Notes: a model not told the origin generated them from the sequence alone. 64,000 nucleotides of DNA from Paenibacillus cellulosilyticus (GCF_003182255.1 NZ_QGTQ01000014.1:92297-156296), one strand, 5' to 3'. Counted from the stretch's first letter, positions 9,362-18,800 are shown. Program-made: numbers and translations.

Positions 9362-11095
9362 ATGGCAAAGAAATTGCTAGTTGCGGGGATGGCTGCTGTA
9401 ATGGCAATGTCCGTAGCTGCTTGTGGAAGTGACAAAAACGATGACAACAATTCGTCTACTACAGAAAAGGCTACCACTCCTTCTACTGAAAGTGCTTCGA
9501 CAACTGACGGCGCATCAGCGACCGAGACGCCTAAAGACAAAGTAACGTTCTCGATGTTCCTTGGTGTATCCGGTGAGAAGGATGTTAACACCAATGAAAC
9601 GACGATCGGTAAAGTGCTTGAGGATCAAACTGGCGTCAACTTCAAGCTCGAACATTTGGTCGGGGATCTCAATACGAAGATCGGTACGATGATCGCAGGC
9701 GATAAATATCCTGACGTAATGGTTCCAGACGCTGCGATCGAAGAGGTTATGAAAGCGAATGCATTCATTCCGCTGGATGACTTGATCGAACAGTATGGCC
9801 CGAATATTAAACGCGTATACGGCCCGTATTTCGAGCGGATGAAATCTGATTACGGCGGTCACATCTACTTCCTGCCATACTCCGCTCAAGTCGGAGAAGT
9901 CACTTCGGATCCAAACATCAACCAAGGCGCATTCTGGGTACAACGCCGCGTGTTGAAAGAAGCGGGATATCCGGTAATTAAAACGATGGATCAATACACG
10001 AAGTTGATTGAAGATTTCGTTGCCAAGCACCCAGACGAAGATCTGACGGGTACGCTTACGCTGACGAATGACTGGAGATTCTTCGCAACGTCCAACGTTC
10101 CGATGCACTTGGATGGCTTCCCGAATGACGGCAACGTTGAGGTTAACATCGATACGCTGGATGCCAAAACCTATGCTGGTTCCGACTCTGAGAAGCGTTG
10201 GCTGCAAACGTTGAATACGTTGAATGCTAAGGGACTGTTCGACAAGTCTTCCTTCGTAGACAACTATGACCAATATATCGCTAAGCTGTCTTCCAAGAAA
10301 GTTGTAGGCTTCTTCGACTACGGCTGGCAGATCGGTACAGCGACAGCAGCTCTTAAGGACGCTGCGAGAAAAGATCCGAGCCAAGACGATTATGTGTACT
10401 ACCCGCTCGCAGTAACGTGGGATGGAACGAAAGATCAATACCAGGATCCACCAGGATGGACGAGCAACCGCGGTATCGGTATCACGAAGAGCGCGAAAGA
10501 TCCCGCTCGCATCATTCAATACTGGGATAATATGCTCAAAGAAGAGAACCAAGTTCTGATCAACTGGGGAATCAAAGGCGAAACGTACGAAGTCAATGAT
10601 CAAGGCCGCTTCTACCGTACGCAGGAACAAATCGACAAAATCGACCAAACGTTCAAAGAGAAATACGGTTTCGTTACTTATGACTGGGACTTCCCGCAAT
10701 ACAATTCAACGTCCACGTTTGCAGACGGCAACGCGCGCTCGGTTGGCTTCCAGCCGGAAGTGTTCGAGATGAGCTTGACGGAAGGCGACAAAACGATTCT
10801 CGGCAAATACGGTATTAAAACGTATTCCGACATCTTCGATAAGCCGGAAGACCGTCCGTGGTTCCCAGCTTGGAGTATTCCGAAGGAGCAAGGCTCGGCG
10901 CAGCAACTGTGGGAAACGAAGAAAGACGATCTCCTCAAGAAATACTACGCGAAGCTCGCGCTTGCGAAGCCAGAAGACTTCGAAGGCATCTGGGCCGATT
11001 ACAAGAAGGAGTTCGACAAGCTTGATACCGCCGGCTACGAGAAGTGGTACAAGGAACAACTCCAGAAACTCGTAGCAATTGCTAAGGCAAAGTAA
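9362..11095 (+). CDS. LplA-type sugar-binding lipoprotein
   Basis: Extracellular solute-binding lipoprotein of 577 residues for a carbohydrate ABC importer. The signal peptide ends in the lipobox SVAAC with Cys21, followed by a charged/Ser-Thr linker. The mature part has the size and character of the large LplA/YtcQ oligosaccharide-binding family (ITMDQYTKLIEDF-like segments, many aromatic residues). GAGAGGGG lies about 9 nt before the ATG, and a TATAAT-like box is visible at 9311, without a convincing -35. It is followed by a GC-rich stem and two permease genes. The ATPase is absent, as usual for this class, which borrows a shared MsmX-like ATPase. Likely ligand: xylo- or arabinoxylo-oligosaccharide (inference from neighbours). 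Confidence 0.9.
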   Translation: MAKKLLVAGMAAVMAMSVAACGSDKNDDNNSSTTEKATTPSTESASTTDGASATETPKDKVTFSMFLGVSGEKDVNTNETTIGKVLEDQTGVNFKLEHLVGDLNTKIGTMIAGDKYPDVMVPDAAIEEVMKANAFIPLDDLIEQYGPNIKRVYGPYFERMKSDYGGHIYFLPYSAQVGEVTSDPNINQGAFWVQRRVLKEAGYPVIKTMDQYTKLIEDFVAKHPDEDLTGTLTLTNDWRFFATSNVPMHLDGFPNDGNVEVNIDTLDAKTYAGSDSEKRWLQTLNTLNAKGLFDKSSFVDNYDQYIAKLSSKKVVGFFDYGWQIGTATAALKDAARKDPSQDDYVYYPLAVTWDGTKDQYQDPPGWTSNRGIGITKSAKDPARIIQYWDNMLKEENQVLINWGIKGETYEVNDQGRFYRTQEQIDKIDQTFKEKYGFVTYDWDFPQYNSTSTFADGNARSVGFQPEVFEMSLTEGDKTILGKYGIKTYSDIFDKPEDRPWFPAWSIPKEQGSAQQLWETKKDDLLKKYYAKLALAKPEDFEGIWADYKKEFDKLDTAGYEKWYKEQLQKLVAIAKAK

Positions 11096-11119
11096 TGGGC
11101 TATAACTAGGAATAAAGCG

Positions 11120-11163
11120 AAAGGCCGGCTTAACGTGCTGTTCCGCGCATAAGTCTGGCCTTT
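11120..11163 (+). terminator. Intra-operon stem-loop between binding protein and permeases
   Basis: AAAGGCCGGCTT pairs imperfectly with AAGTCTGGCCTTT, followed by CCTTTCC. Stems here are typical of importer operons, where they protect or partly terminate the message so that far more binding protein than permease is made. Confidence 0.6.
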
Positions 11164-11204
11164 CCTTTCCTAATTTCTTGTGCCCAACGGAGGGAGAGAG
11201 AATC

Positions 11205-12191
11205 ATGGAGAATGACGCTATGCTTACAACGTCTCCTTCGACGTTGGAGAATAAACCAACAGGGCTGAAACTGTTTTTCACGAGACTCGTGCAGCAGCGG
11301 ATGCTAGTCCTCATGTCCATTCCTTTTGTGATCTGGCTGATCATCTTTAAGTATGTGCCGATTTGGGGCTGGACGATCGCTTTCCAAGACTATCAGCCGG
11401 GATTGAAATTTTCTGAACAGAAATGGGTCGGGTTTAAGCATTTCAAGATTTTGTTCACGGACGAAACATTCTCTGAGCAATTTCTGAGAGCTGTAAGAAA
11501 TACGCTGGCGATGAGCGGTATTAATCTAATACTGGGCTTCGTTACGGCTATTACGCTGGCATTGCTTCTCAATGAAGTTAAGAAGATGGCGTTCAAACGC
11601 GTCGTGCAAACGGTGAGTTACTTGCCGCACTTTATCTCCTGGGTTGTCGCTGCGGGCATTATTCAAACGACGCTGGCTCCGGACGGTATCATTAATGAGC
11701 TATTGAAGTGGATAGGTGTCATTGATAAAGGTCAGGAATACTTGTTCCTCGGCAAGGCAGAGTGGTTCTGGGGGATCTTCGGCGCAAGCTCGGTATGGAA
11801 AGATATCGGATGGAATGCGATCGTTTATTTGGCTGCTATCTCCTCCATCGATCCAGCACAATATGAAGCGGCGGAAATGGATGGAGCGGGCCGGTTGCGA
11901 CGGATGTGGAGCATTACATTGCCAGGCATCAAACCGGTCATTATCGTATTGTTAATAATGAATATCGGATATTTGATGGAATCGGGATTCGAACCGCAAT
12001 ACCTGCTCGGTAACGGTATGAACGTCGATTATTCCGAGAACATTGACATATTTGTACTGAAGTACGGTCTTCAGCAATTCAATTTCCCACTTGCTACTGC
12101 GGCAGGCATGTTTAAGACGGTGGTCAGCTTCATTCTGTTATTTGCAGCGAATAATGTCGCTAAGCGTATGGGACAAGACAGATTGTTCTAG
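11205..12191 (+). CDS. Sugar ABC transporter permease (LplB-like)
   Basis: Inner permease subunit of 328 residues with six predicted membrane helices. The EAA loop that docks the ATPase is EAAEMDGAGRLRRMWSITLP. The first helix is preceded by a charged N-terminal segment. The ATG at 11205 is chosen because GGAGGGAGAG ends 6-8 nt before it. The second permease gene begins 15 bp after the stop. Together they form the channel for the oligosaccharide delivered by the lipoprotein at 9362. Confidence 0.93.
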   Translation: MENDAMLTTSPSTLENKPTGLKLFFTRLVQQRMLVLMSIPFVIWLIIFKYVPIWGWTIAFQDYQPGLKFSEQKWVGFKHFKILFTDETFSEQFLRAVRNTLAMSGINLILGFVTAITLALLLNEVKKMAFKRVVQTVSYLPHFISWVVAAGIIQTTLAPDGIINELLKWIGVIDKGQEYLFLGKAEWFWGIFGASSVWKDIGWNAIVYLAAISSIDPAQYEAAEMDGAGRLRRMWSITLPGIKPVIIVLLIMNIGYLMESGFEPQYLLGNGMNVDYSENIDIFVLKYGLQQFNFPLATAAGMFKTVVSFILLFAANNVAKRMGQDRLF

Positions 12192-12206
12192 AAGGAGGGT
12201 TTCAAC

Positions 12207-13139
12207 ATGGCGAATTTGGCGTCTGTATCCAAGCCAAGAAAGTTCTCGAGCCGGAACTCTTCACTTGGCGACAAAATATTCGATATAAGCATTTACGCAA
12301 TTCTCACTATACTCATGATCGTTACCTTGTACCCTTTCATCAATACTTTGGCCGTTTCTTTCAATACCGCAACCGATTCGATGAAGGGTGGTATTCACCT
12401 GTTACCGCGGCAGTTCTCATTGGAGAACTATAAGTTCGTGTTCGCTGATAACTCGGTATACAATGCGACCATGATCTCCGTTCTTCGCAGTGTCATTGGT
12501 ACAATCGTTACCGTGTTCGCTTCAGCAATGGTCGCTTACACGATTAGCCGGCCGGAATACGTGCTTCGCAAATTCGTCACTATCGCCTTTATTATTACAA
12601 TGTATATTAACGGCGGACTCATCCCGAATTTCTTGCTCATCCGGGATTTGGGCTTGCTCGACAGCTTCTGGGTTTACATTCTTCCAGGTGTCATCGGCGT
12701 GTTTAACTTGATCATCATTCGTTCCTTCATCGAACAATTGCCAGACAGCATACTCGAGTCGGCTAGAATTGATGGAGCGGGAGATTTTAGAACGTTCATT
12801 AACATCGTGCTGCCGCTCTGTCTTCCTGTGCTTGCGACAGTGGCGCTGTTCTCGACCGTCTCGCAATGGAACTCTTGGTTTGATGTATTCTTATACAACT
12901 CGTCCAATGAACATCTGAGCACCTTGCAATATGAACTGCAAAAGATTCTGCAAAACTCGAACACGACTTCGAGCGCGGAGTCCGGGTTTGCGAACTCGAG
13001 CGCGGATTCGAACAAAGTGTCGCCGCTCTCCATTCGTGCGACGATGACGATCGTAGCATCCGTACCGATGATCATCATTTACCCGTTCCTGCAGAAGTAT
13101 TTCGTCAAAGGGATGACGGTTGGCGGCGTGAAAGGATAA
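12207..13139 (+). CDS. Carbohydrate ABC transporter permease (LplC-like)
   Basis: Second permease of the importer, 310 residues, six membrane helices, with the EAA motif ESARIDGAGDFRTFINIVLP. AGAAGGAGG lies 5-8 nt before the ATG. It is the last gene of the YesMN-importer operon and is followed by a terminator. The GMTVGGVKG C-terminus is characteristic of the LplC/YtcP branch. The partner is the permease encoded immediately upstream. Confidence 0.93.
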   Translation: MANLASVSKPRKFSSRNSSLGDKIFDISIYAILTILMIVTLYPFINTLAVSFNTATDSMKGGIHLLPRQFSLENYKFVFADNSVYNATMISVLRSVIGTIVTVFASAMVAYTISRPEYVLRKFVTIAFIITMYINGGLIPNFLLIRDLGLLDSFWVYILPGVIGVFNLIIIRSFIEQLPDSILESARIDGAGDFRTFINIVLPLCLPVLATVALFSTVSQWNSWFDVFLYNSSNEHLSTLQYELQKILQNSNTTSSAESGFANSSADSNKVSPLSIRATMTIVASVPMIIIYPFLQKYFVKGMTVGGVKG

Positions 13140-13190
13140 TTGTCGACACGGGACGTTACGCAACGGGAAACGAATTTTTCAATTAACTAG

Positions 13191-13220
13191 AAGGCAGCCG
13201 GCCACAAGGTCGGTTGCCTT
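13191..13220 (+). terminator. Terminator of the xylan importer operon
   Basis: AAGGCAGCCGGCC pairs with GGTCGGTTGCCTT (two G-U pairs) across a 4-nt ACAA loop, followed by TGTTCATTT. Confidence 0.75.
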
Positions 13221-13318
13221 TGTTCATTTATCGATTCAACCAGATAACAAGGTTTACGGCAATTTAACGTTCAGATGCTGCCGCTACCAGCGAAGAGGTC
13301 ATATGCATCACTAGATGA

Positions 13319-13346
13319 TTGACTTTTCAGAACATTCGGATATAAT
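13319..13346 (+). promoter_or_regulatory. Promoter of argS leader
   Basis: TTGACT, 16 nt, TATAAT: near-consensus SigA promoter located just upstream of the T-box leader, giving a predicted start near 13353. Confidence 0.65.
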
Positions 13347-13352
13347 TTACGA

Positions 13353-13600
13353 AATACAATAAATTCTAAGATTGGGAGAGTAGCTGTGTACGCAAGTCAA
13401 AGAGAGCCGGGATTGGTGAGAGCCGGTACTGCGAGCATGGCGAAGCGGACCCATGAGAATGACTTCTGAACGATGGAGTAGGAAGTCACGGCGAAGACCG
13501 TTATCTGACGAGGGGTTAAACATATCGATGTTTAACAACAAGAGTGGTACCGCGTTGGCAGAAGCTTTCGTCTCTTTTATGGAGACGAAAGCTTTTTTTA
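13353..13600 (+). promoter_or_regulatory. T-box riboswitch controlling argS
   Basis: The T-box core AACAAGAGTGGTACCGCG is at 13535-13552 and is followed by a terminator whose arms AGCTTTCGTCTC and GAGACGAAAGCT precede a run of T residues. Stem I shows the AGTA bulge (GAGAGTAG), the AGAGAGC...GGTG apical region and GAA at 13468-13470. The triplet after GAA is CGA, an arginine codon, at 13471-13473, as expected for an arginyl-tRNA synthetase leader. Uncharged tRNA-Arg would stabilise the antiterminator and allow argS transcription. Confidence 0.9.
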
Positions 13601-13623
13601 TTTTACACATAGGGGGTTATCCC

Positions 13624-15495
13624 ATGATAAGTCAGTTGATTGTTAACCGTATCGAGAAGTCAGTTCAGGCATTGTTCGTTGAGCTAGGGGTAGAAGACGG
13701 TGCTGCCAACATCCGAATTCAGATTGAACAGCCCGCCCACCTTGACCATGGCGATTATTCGACGAACGCCGCCATGCAGCTTGCGAAGGTATTAAGGAAG
13801 GCGCCGATCCAAATCGCTACTTTATTGAAGACTAAGCTAGAGCAGGACGGGAACGTTGATCAATTGATCAGCAGAGTAGAAGTGGCGCAACCGGGTTTTA
13901 TCAATTTGTATATCAACTGGGGGCAATGGGCGCAGAGACAATTCCAGCTGCCGACGCATCAAGCTGAGAAGGTCGTTATTGAGCATACGTCGATTAACCC
14001 GAACAAGTCGGCACATATTGGACATTTGAGAAATGCCTGTATCGGTGATGCGCTCGTCCGCATGTTGAGAAGAACGGGCTTCATTGTTGAAGTCCATAAC
14101 TATATCGATGACTTAGGCAATCAACTTGCCGATACAGTGGTGGGATTGTTGAACATTACACACAAGAAGGAACATGATCGTTTCGGCGACTTCTGCTGGG
14201 ATGTTTATTCGAGCGTGAATAAAGCGTATCAAGGTAAAACCAATCCGCAATTAATTGAAGAAAGAACCAACGTGCTTCTTTCACTTGAAGAGGGGGATGA
14301 GAACCTATCATGGGTGGGGCTGCTAGTAGCGGAACGTATCGTACGTGAGCATCTCGAAGAGATGAGCGCGTTTGGGATCAGCTATGATCTCCTCGTTTGG
14401 GAAAGCAGTATTGTGAGGGAAGGGTTCTGGACCGCGGCATTTTCATTACTAAAGGGGACAAAACAGTTCTATAAAGAAACCGAAGGTAAGCTTGAAGGAT
14501 GCTGGGTGCTAAAACAAGCTTCTGCAGATGAGGACGCTGCTGATGCGGAACATCAGGCAGATAAAGTGCTGGTTCGTTCCAACGGAATCTTGACCTATAC
14601 GGCGAAGGACATCGCCTATCATCTATGGAAGTTCGGATTGCTGGACCAGGACTTTAAGTATAAACGCTTTGCTGATGCGCTGTGGACGACAAGCGGCAAT
14701 GGAGCTGGCGCTTCTTATGGGAAGGCGGATATGGTCATCAATGTGATTGACTATAGACAGGAATACCCGCAAGCAATGGTGAAACAGGCGCTTGAGATAT
14801 TGGGCTATACCGAGCAAGCGGATAAGCTTCGTCATGTTAGTTATGGCGTCGTCTCCTTAAGTCCTGCGGCTGCAAGAGAGCTAGGGATTGATACATCGGA
14901 CGGTAAGGCATCGTATGCCATGTCGGGCAGACAAGGGATCGGGATCAAAATATCCGATTTGCTCGACCGTATGGAGACTGTTATTGAAAACAAACGCTCA
15001 GATAAAAGCGGTCTATCGAGCAGAATCATTGCCGCTGCGGCGATTCGTTACTATCTGCTTCGCTATAATCTGTCTACAGAGGTTGTATTCGATATCCAGC
15101 AAGCGACCGAAATAACGGGTAATACAGGCGTGTATTTAATGTATGCCTATGCCCGTGCCGTTCATATATTGAGCAGAGCGGAGTCAGATTTTAATATGCA
15201 GCCTACTGTTCCAGACACGATAGAGCAGCTTGAAAAAGCCGAATATGCGCTGCTTAGACAAATCGCGGCTTGGCCGGATACGTTATATGCAGCAAGTCGC
15301 GAATTGTCCCCGAATGGGATATGCCATTACACGCATGAGCTGGCTGCTTTGTTCAGCAATTTCTATGCGGCTTGTCCGATTCTGAAGGCTGAAGAACATA
15401 AGAAGCCTTTAAGACTGTGGCTCACTCTGAAATGCAAAGAGACGATCGGCGATGCATTATCCGTTCTTGGATTACCCACACCGAATCGTATGTAA
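13624..15495 (+). CDS. argS: Arginine--tRNA ligase
   Basis: Charges tRNA-Arg with arginine in the cytoplasm. The 623-residue protein starts with an ArgS N-terminal domain, has the class I signature HIGH at residues 131-134 (SAHIGHLRNACIGD), the ArgS MSGRQG segment in place of KMSK, and a C-terminal DALR-type helical anticodon domain. It is somewhat longer than common ArgS (about 550-580). The ATG at 13624 follows AGGGGGT by about 7 nt and lies just past the T-box terminator, so an upstream start would fall inside the riboswitch. A housekeeping ArgS elsewhere is possible; the T-box suggests this copy is starvation-induced. Confidence 0.93.
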   Translation: MISQLIVNRIEKSVQALFVELGVEDGAANIRIQIEQPAHLDHGDYSTNAAMQLAKVLRKAPIQIATLLKTKLEQDGNVDQLISRVEVAQPGFINLYINWGQWAQRQFQLPTHQAEKVVIEHTSINPNKSAHIGHLRNACIGDALVRMLRRTGFIVEVHNYIDDLGNQLADTVVGLLNITHKKEHDRFGDFCWDVYSSVNKAYQGKTNPQLIEERTNVLLSLEEGDENLSWVGLLVAERIVREHLEEMSAFGISYDLLVWESSIVREGFWTAAFSLLKGTKQFYKETEGKLEGCWVLKQASADEDAADAEHQADKVLVRSNGILTYTAKDIAYHLWKFGLLDQDFKYKRFADALWTTSGNGAGASYGKADMVINVIDYRQEYPQAMVKQALEILGYTEQADKLRHVSYGVVSLSPAAARELGIDTSDGKASYAMSGRQGIGIKISDLLDRMETVIENKRSDKSGLSSRIIAAAAIRYYLLRYNLSTEVVFDIQQATEITGNTGVYLMYAYARAVHILSRAESDFNMQPTVPDTIEQLEKAEYALLRQIAAWPDTLYAASRELSPNGICHYTHELAALFSNFYAACPILKAEEHKKPLRLWLTLKCKETIGDALSVLGLPTPNRM

Positions 15496-15497
15496 AT

Positions 15498-15531
15498 GAA
15501 GAAACGCGCCAATCGACGGGCGCGTTTCTTC
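15498..15531 (+). terminator. Terminator of argS
   Basis: GAAGAAACGCGCC pairs perfectly with GGCGCGTTTCTTC, beginning 3 nt after the stop codon. Confidence 0.8.
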
Positions 15532-15552
15532 ATCTTCCCTACTTTTTATAAT

Positions 15553-15571
15553 AATAATGATTTTCATTATC
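15553..15571 (+). promoter_or_regulatory. Fur box before AraC-type regulator
   Basis: AATAATGATTTTCATTATC matches the 19-bp Fur consensus GATAATGATAATCATTATC at 16 positions. It is 72 bp upstream of the regulator gene and predicts iron repression of the siderophore module. Confidence 0.75.
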
Positions 15572-15642
15572 ACTTAAATATGCTACGCTCACAATGTCTT
15601 CTGACATACGTCGCAGTAAATAAATGACAAGAGGCACGGTGG

Positions 15643-16845
15643 ATGAGTGGTATGGAGATGGAAGCCTTACATTCGAACGAAGAAGAGGGACAACTGACGC
15701 TGGAGGGTGTTCGTTCCTATATGGTCAGTCATTACGACAGACCTTTAACAATTGACCAATTGTCTAGGCTTGCGGGGCTTAGTCCCAATTATTTTGGCGA
15801 GGCGTTTCGCAAAGCATTTGGTCAGAACGTGATGGAGTACTTGACTGCCATTCGAATGGGACATGCCAAGCAGCTCATTCGGGACACGAATCTATATGTC
15901 CGCGAGGTTGCCAGTCGGGTCGGGTATAGCGACGAGTATTATTTTAGCCGAAAATTTAAGAAAGAAGTGGGTGTCTCACCCTCCGTATACAGCAAGCAGG
16001 CATGGAGGCGCGTCGCGGTATGGACAACGTCATCGCTTGGCAATTTGCTCGCGCTCGGCAAGCTGCCGGTGGCTGCTCCGATTGATCCCAAATGGACACC
16101 TTACTATTACGGCTTGTACCGAGAGGATATTCAAGTTCATCTAGATTGCGCAGAGAATGTGAAGGAGGCGGACAATCTAGCGCTTATTCAGCACGCCAAA
16201 GCAGATGTGCTTATTACCGATAAAGCGTTATCCTCGCAAGGCTCAGAGCTGGTCGCAGCGAGCGGCGTCAAGCTGCTTAACGTTAGTAGAACGGATTGGA
16301 GAAGCCAGCTGAGAGAGATGGCCCGTGTGCTGGGGAGAAGGCAGGAAGGCGAACGATGGATAGCCGATTATGAATCACGGCTCGCTGAGGTGAAGGAGAC
16401 GATCACAGCGGAGGCGGGAAGCGAACGGTTCGTTACGCTGCGTTTGTTCGACGAACAGCTATTCCTGTATAGCAATCCGGGTATTCGGGATGTGCTGTAT
16501 ACGGATTTAGCTCTAGGAGGTGTGCCTGAACAGCGAGAAGTCGTAAATATGCCAATGACGATCGAACAGCTATGCGAGTTGAATCCGGAACGATTAATGC
16601 TCATTATTTGTCCCAATGCGGAAACTCGCATGTACTGGCTGAAGCTTCAGCATGAGAGTAGATGGAGAAGTCTCAAAGCGGTGCAGAATGGACAGGTGTA
16701 TATTCTCCCATCGAACCCGTGGTTCGAATATTCGGCCATTGCCGTTCGACGAATGTTGGAGGAAGCACATGTGATGCTAACAGGTAATAATCCATCCCCT
16801 CTTCCTGTTCTAGTCCATGGAGCAGCCAAACTCGTTACTCTATAA
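15643..16845 (+). CDS. AraC-family regulator fused to a siderophore-binding domain (Btr-like)
   Basis: A 400-residue protein with an N-terminal AraC double HTH (~20-125; LTIDQLSRLAGLSPNYF and EVASRVGYSDEYYFSRKF) and a C-terminal periplasmic-binding-protein fold (~130-385) of the class III iron-siderophore type. In B. subtilis the analogous fusion Btr senses ferri-bacillibactin directly and activates feuABC. Here a Fur box precedes it and a second Fur box separates it from a siderophore-binding lipoprotein gene. It probably activates that gene when ferric siderophore enters the cell. The domain order is clear; the ligand is inferred from the neighbourhood. Confidence 0.88.
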   Translation: MSGMEMEALHSNEEEGQLTLEGVRSYMVSHYDRPLTIDQLSRLAGLSPNYFGEAFRKAFGQNVMEYLTAIRMGHAKQLIRDTNLYVREVASRVGYSDEYYFSRKFKKEVGVSPSVYSKQAWRRVAVWTTSSLGNLLALGKLPVAAPIDPKWTPYYYGLYREDIQVHLDCAENVKEADNLALIQHAKADVLITDKALSSQGSELVAASGVKLLNVSRTDWRSQLREMARVLGRRQEGERWIADYESRLAEVKETITAEAGSERFVTLRLFDEQLFLYSNPGIRDVLYTDLALGGVPEQREVVNMPMTIEQLCELNPERLMLIICPNAETRMYWLKLQHESRWRSLKAVQNGQVYILPSNPWFEYSAIAVRRMLEEAHVMLTGNNPSPLPVLVHGAAKLVTL

Positions 16846-16849
16846 TTCC

Positions 16850-16868
16850 TTTAGTGAGAATCATTATC
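16850..16868 (+). promoter_or_regulatory. Fur box before siderophore-binding lipoprotein
   Basis: TTTAGTGAGAATCATTATC matches 15 of 19 consensus positions, with a complete right half. It is 47 bp upstream of the chosen start of the binding lipoprotein gene and just after the regulator's stop. Confidence 0.7.
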
Positions 16869-16915
16869 AACGACAGGGGTTGTGACGAAGGATGCTTAGC
16901 AAGAAAGGGTCTAGA

Positions 16916-17938
16916 ATGAGAACAACAACGGGGAAACATCTATTATGGCTGAGTGCATTGCTGCTTTCTTTTACAGTATTGAGCGCATGTGGTACAGACG
17001 AGAAGCAAAGCAGTGACGCAGAGACGAAGACGACGACTGAGGCGCAAAATGATTCAACAGATACATCGTCAGATCAAGAGAGTGCGAAGACGGAAGAAGA
17101 AGCCGCTGCTTATCCGATCAAGCTAACCGATGAGCTGGGGCATGAGGTAACGCTCCCAGCCAAGCCGCTTCGCATATTTGCACCGATGCTGGAGGATCAG
17201 CTAATCTCCTTGGACATCCTGCCGATAGCGCAATGGTCCAATGGGGTAGAACCGCAAAACTATTTGCAGGATAAATTGGGCAGCGTTCCAGCGCTTAGCT
17301 TCGCAAGCGGACTTCCGTCTGCTGAGCAGGTGTTGGCGTATAAGCCGGACCTAATCGTATTGCACAACAAGTATTACGCGGAGAAGGGCATCTATGAGCA
17401 GTATTCGAAGATCGCCCCGACCTATGTGTTCGATAATGCCTCAGCTAATGTGAACAGCTCGATCGAGAAGCTTGGAACGATTGTTGGAGCGGAAAGTCAG
17501 GCTGAGGCGGCTATCACCGCGTATGCGAATAAAGTGGCAGATGCCAAGGAGAAGCTGGCAAGTAGCATAGAAGGGCATAAGGCGGTCATTATCCGGTTCA
17601 ATGCCAAAGGGATGTTCTTCATGAACGGCGATTACTATAGCGGAGCCGTTCTTTCGAAAGAGCTCGGGTTCGCACAGAGCGAAGTCGTAACAGGCGGTGC
17701 GCTTGAGGTATCGCTGGAGATTCTGCCTGAGCTGGACGCCGATTATATTTTCCTAGTCAATGATGGGCATCAAGGCGACAGCGCGTTGAAGGAGCTGAAG
17801 GACAGCGCGTTGTGGCAGAGTGCTTCTGCAGTGAAAGCGGGACATGTGTTTGAGACAACAAGCGACTACTGGCTCAGCGGCGGTTATAACGCACAAGGGA
17901 AGGTCATCGACGATGTGATCGGGTTTCTGCAGCAATGA
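16916..17938 (+). CDS. Iron-siderophore-binding lipoprotein (FeuA-like)
   Basis: Substrate-binding lipoprotein of 340 residues for ferric siderophore import. The signal peptide ends in LSAC with Cys25, followed by a Thr/Ser/Asp/Glu-rich tether (~26-65) and the two-lobed class III binding fold (YPIKLTDELGHEVTLPAKP...; PDLIVLHNKY; WLSGGYNAQGKVIDDVIGFL). The ATG at 16916 has AAAGGG at 6 nt; an in-frame ATG at 16892 has poorer spacing. It overlaps the esterase gene by 4 bp (ATGA). No permease or ATPase genes are adjacent, so the channel must be encoded elsewhere. Confidence 0.88.
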   Translation: MRTTTGKHLLWLSALLLSFTVLSACGTDEKQSSDAETKTTTEAQNDSTDTSSDQESAKTEEEAAAYPIKLTDELGHEVTLPAKPLRIFAPMLEDQLISLDILPIAQWSNGVEPQNYLQDKLGSVPALSFASGLPSAEQVLAYKPDLIVLHNKYYAEKGIYEQYSKIAPTYVFDNASANVNSSIEKLGTIVGAESQAEAAITAYANKVADAKEKLASSIEGHKAVIIRFNAKGMFFMNGDYYSGAVLSKELGFAQSEVVTGGALEVSLEILPELDADYIFLVNDGHQGDSALKELKDSALWQSASAVKAGHVFETTSDYWLSGGYNAQGKVIDDVIGFLQQ

Positions 17939-18735
17939 GTAAGTGGACAGAAGTGCCTTACCTAATGGATCGATATACGGAATTTGAAGTGACCTCGGAC
18001 AGAGGATTGGATTATCGTATTATGGCAGCGACTCCGTCGGTTGAGGCACCTGCAGAAGGTTACGGGGTAGTGTTCGCGCTTGATGGCGATGCCTTATTCC
18101 TGACACTCGCGGAGACAGTCAGACTTCAGACGCGCAAGCCAAAAGGGTATGACCCTATTCTCGTGATTGGCATCGGTTATCCGTCACGCGAGCCGTTCGA
18201 TGTCGATCGCAGATGCCGCGATTTCACTATGAACGTAGGTGGCGCCGCCTTGCCCGTGCGTCCAGATGGAAGAGCTTGGCCGCCGAACGGCGAAGCAGAT
18301 CATTTTCTCGATTTTATCGAAAATGAACTGATGTCCGTTATCGCGGAACGTTGGCCGATTAATCGGGATCGGCAAGCCATTGTCGGGCATTCACTTGGCG
18401 GATTGCTGGTGCTGCATACGTTATTCACGAGATCACACCTATTCTCACACTATATCGCTGGGAGCTCCTCGGTGTGGTGGGCCGATAACAAGGTGCTGCA
18501 GGAGCTCGAATCGTTCCGGGCAAGCTGGCAGCAGAACAGAAACGTTCGGCTGCTGCTTGCGATAGGCGCGAATGAGCTTCCGGACATGCTGGAAGGGACA
18601 GCACTTGTCGCGCAAGGAATGGAGCCGCTGCTGGATAAGGGGATTGCACTGGAACGGTTTACGTTCGCAGATACAGAACATGTGAGCGTCATACCTTCTA
18701 CGTTGGGACAAATTCCTCGGTTTATTTGGTCGTAA
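17935..18735 (+). CDS. Alpha/beta hydrolase, siderophore esterase type (BesA/IroE-like)
   Basis: Cytoplasmic serine esterase of 266 residues with the nucleophile elbow GHSLGG (Ser153), an oxyanion-type region near GDALFL and a C-terminal His in TEHVSV. The family (putative esterase, COG2819) includes ferri-bacillibactin and enterobactin esterases that release iron by cutting the siderophore. Translational coupling to the binding lipoprotein (4-bp overlap) and the two Fur boxes support iron release as its role. It has no signal peptide. A general carboxylesterase activity cannot be excluded. Confidence 0.85.
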   Translation: MSKWTEVPYLMDRYTEFEVTSDRGLDYRIMAATPSVEAPAEGYGVVFALDGDALFLTLAETVRLQTRKPKGYDPILVIGIGYPSREPFDVDRRCRDFTMNVGGAALPVRPDGRAWPPNGEADHFLDFIENELMSVIAERWPINRDRQAIVGHSLGGLLVLHTLFTRSHLFSHYIAGSSSVWWADNKVLQELESFRASWQQNRNVRLLLAIGANELPDMLEGTALVAQGMEPLLDKGIALERFTFADTEHVSVIPSTLGQIPRFIWS

Positions 18736-18757
18736 TTATTTTATTGTTAAGAAAACG

Positions 18758-18800
18758 AAGCCGGTCAGGCTGTCGAGATTCTCGGCAGCCTGACCGGCTT
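18758..18800 (+). terminator. Long hairpin after the siderophore operon
   Basis: 20-bp stem (18758-18777 with 18781-18800, one G-U pair) around a 3-nt loop, 22 nt after the stop. No T-run follows; instead the 3' arm runs straight into the 17-bp tandem repeat whose unit shares CCGGCTT. Confidence 0.7.

Noticed and set aside
9515..10699. 394-codon reverse frame opposite the binding lipoprotein
   Set aside because: Shadow of the coding strand, with an Arg/Val/Ile-rich composition typical of antisense frames.
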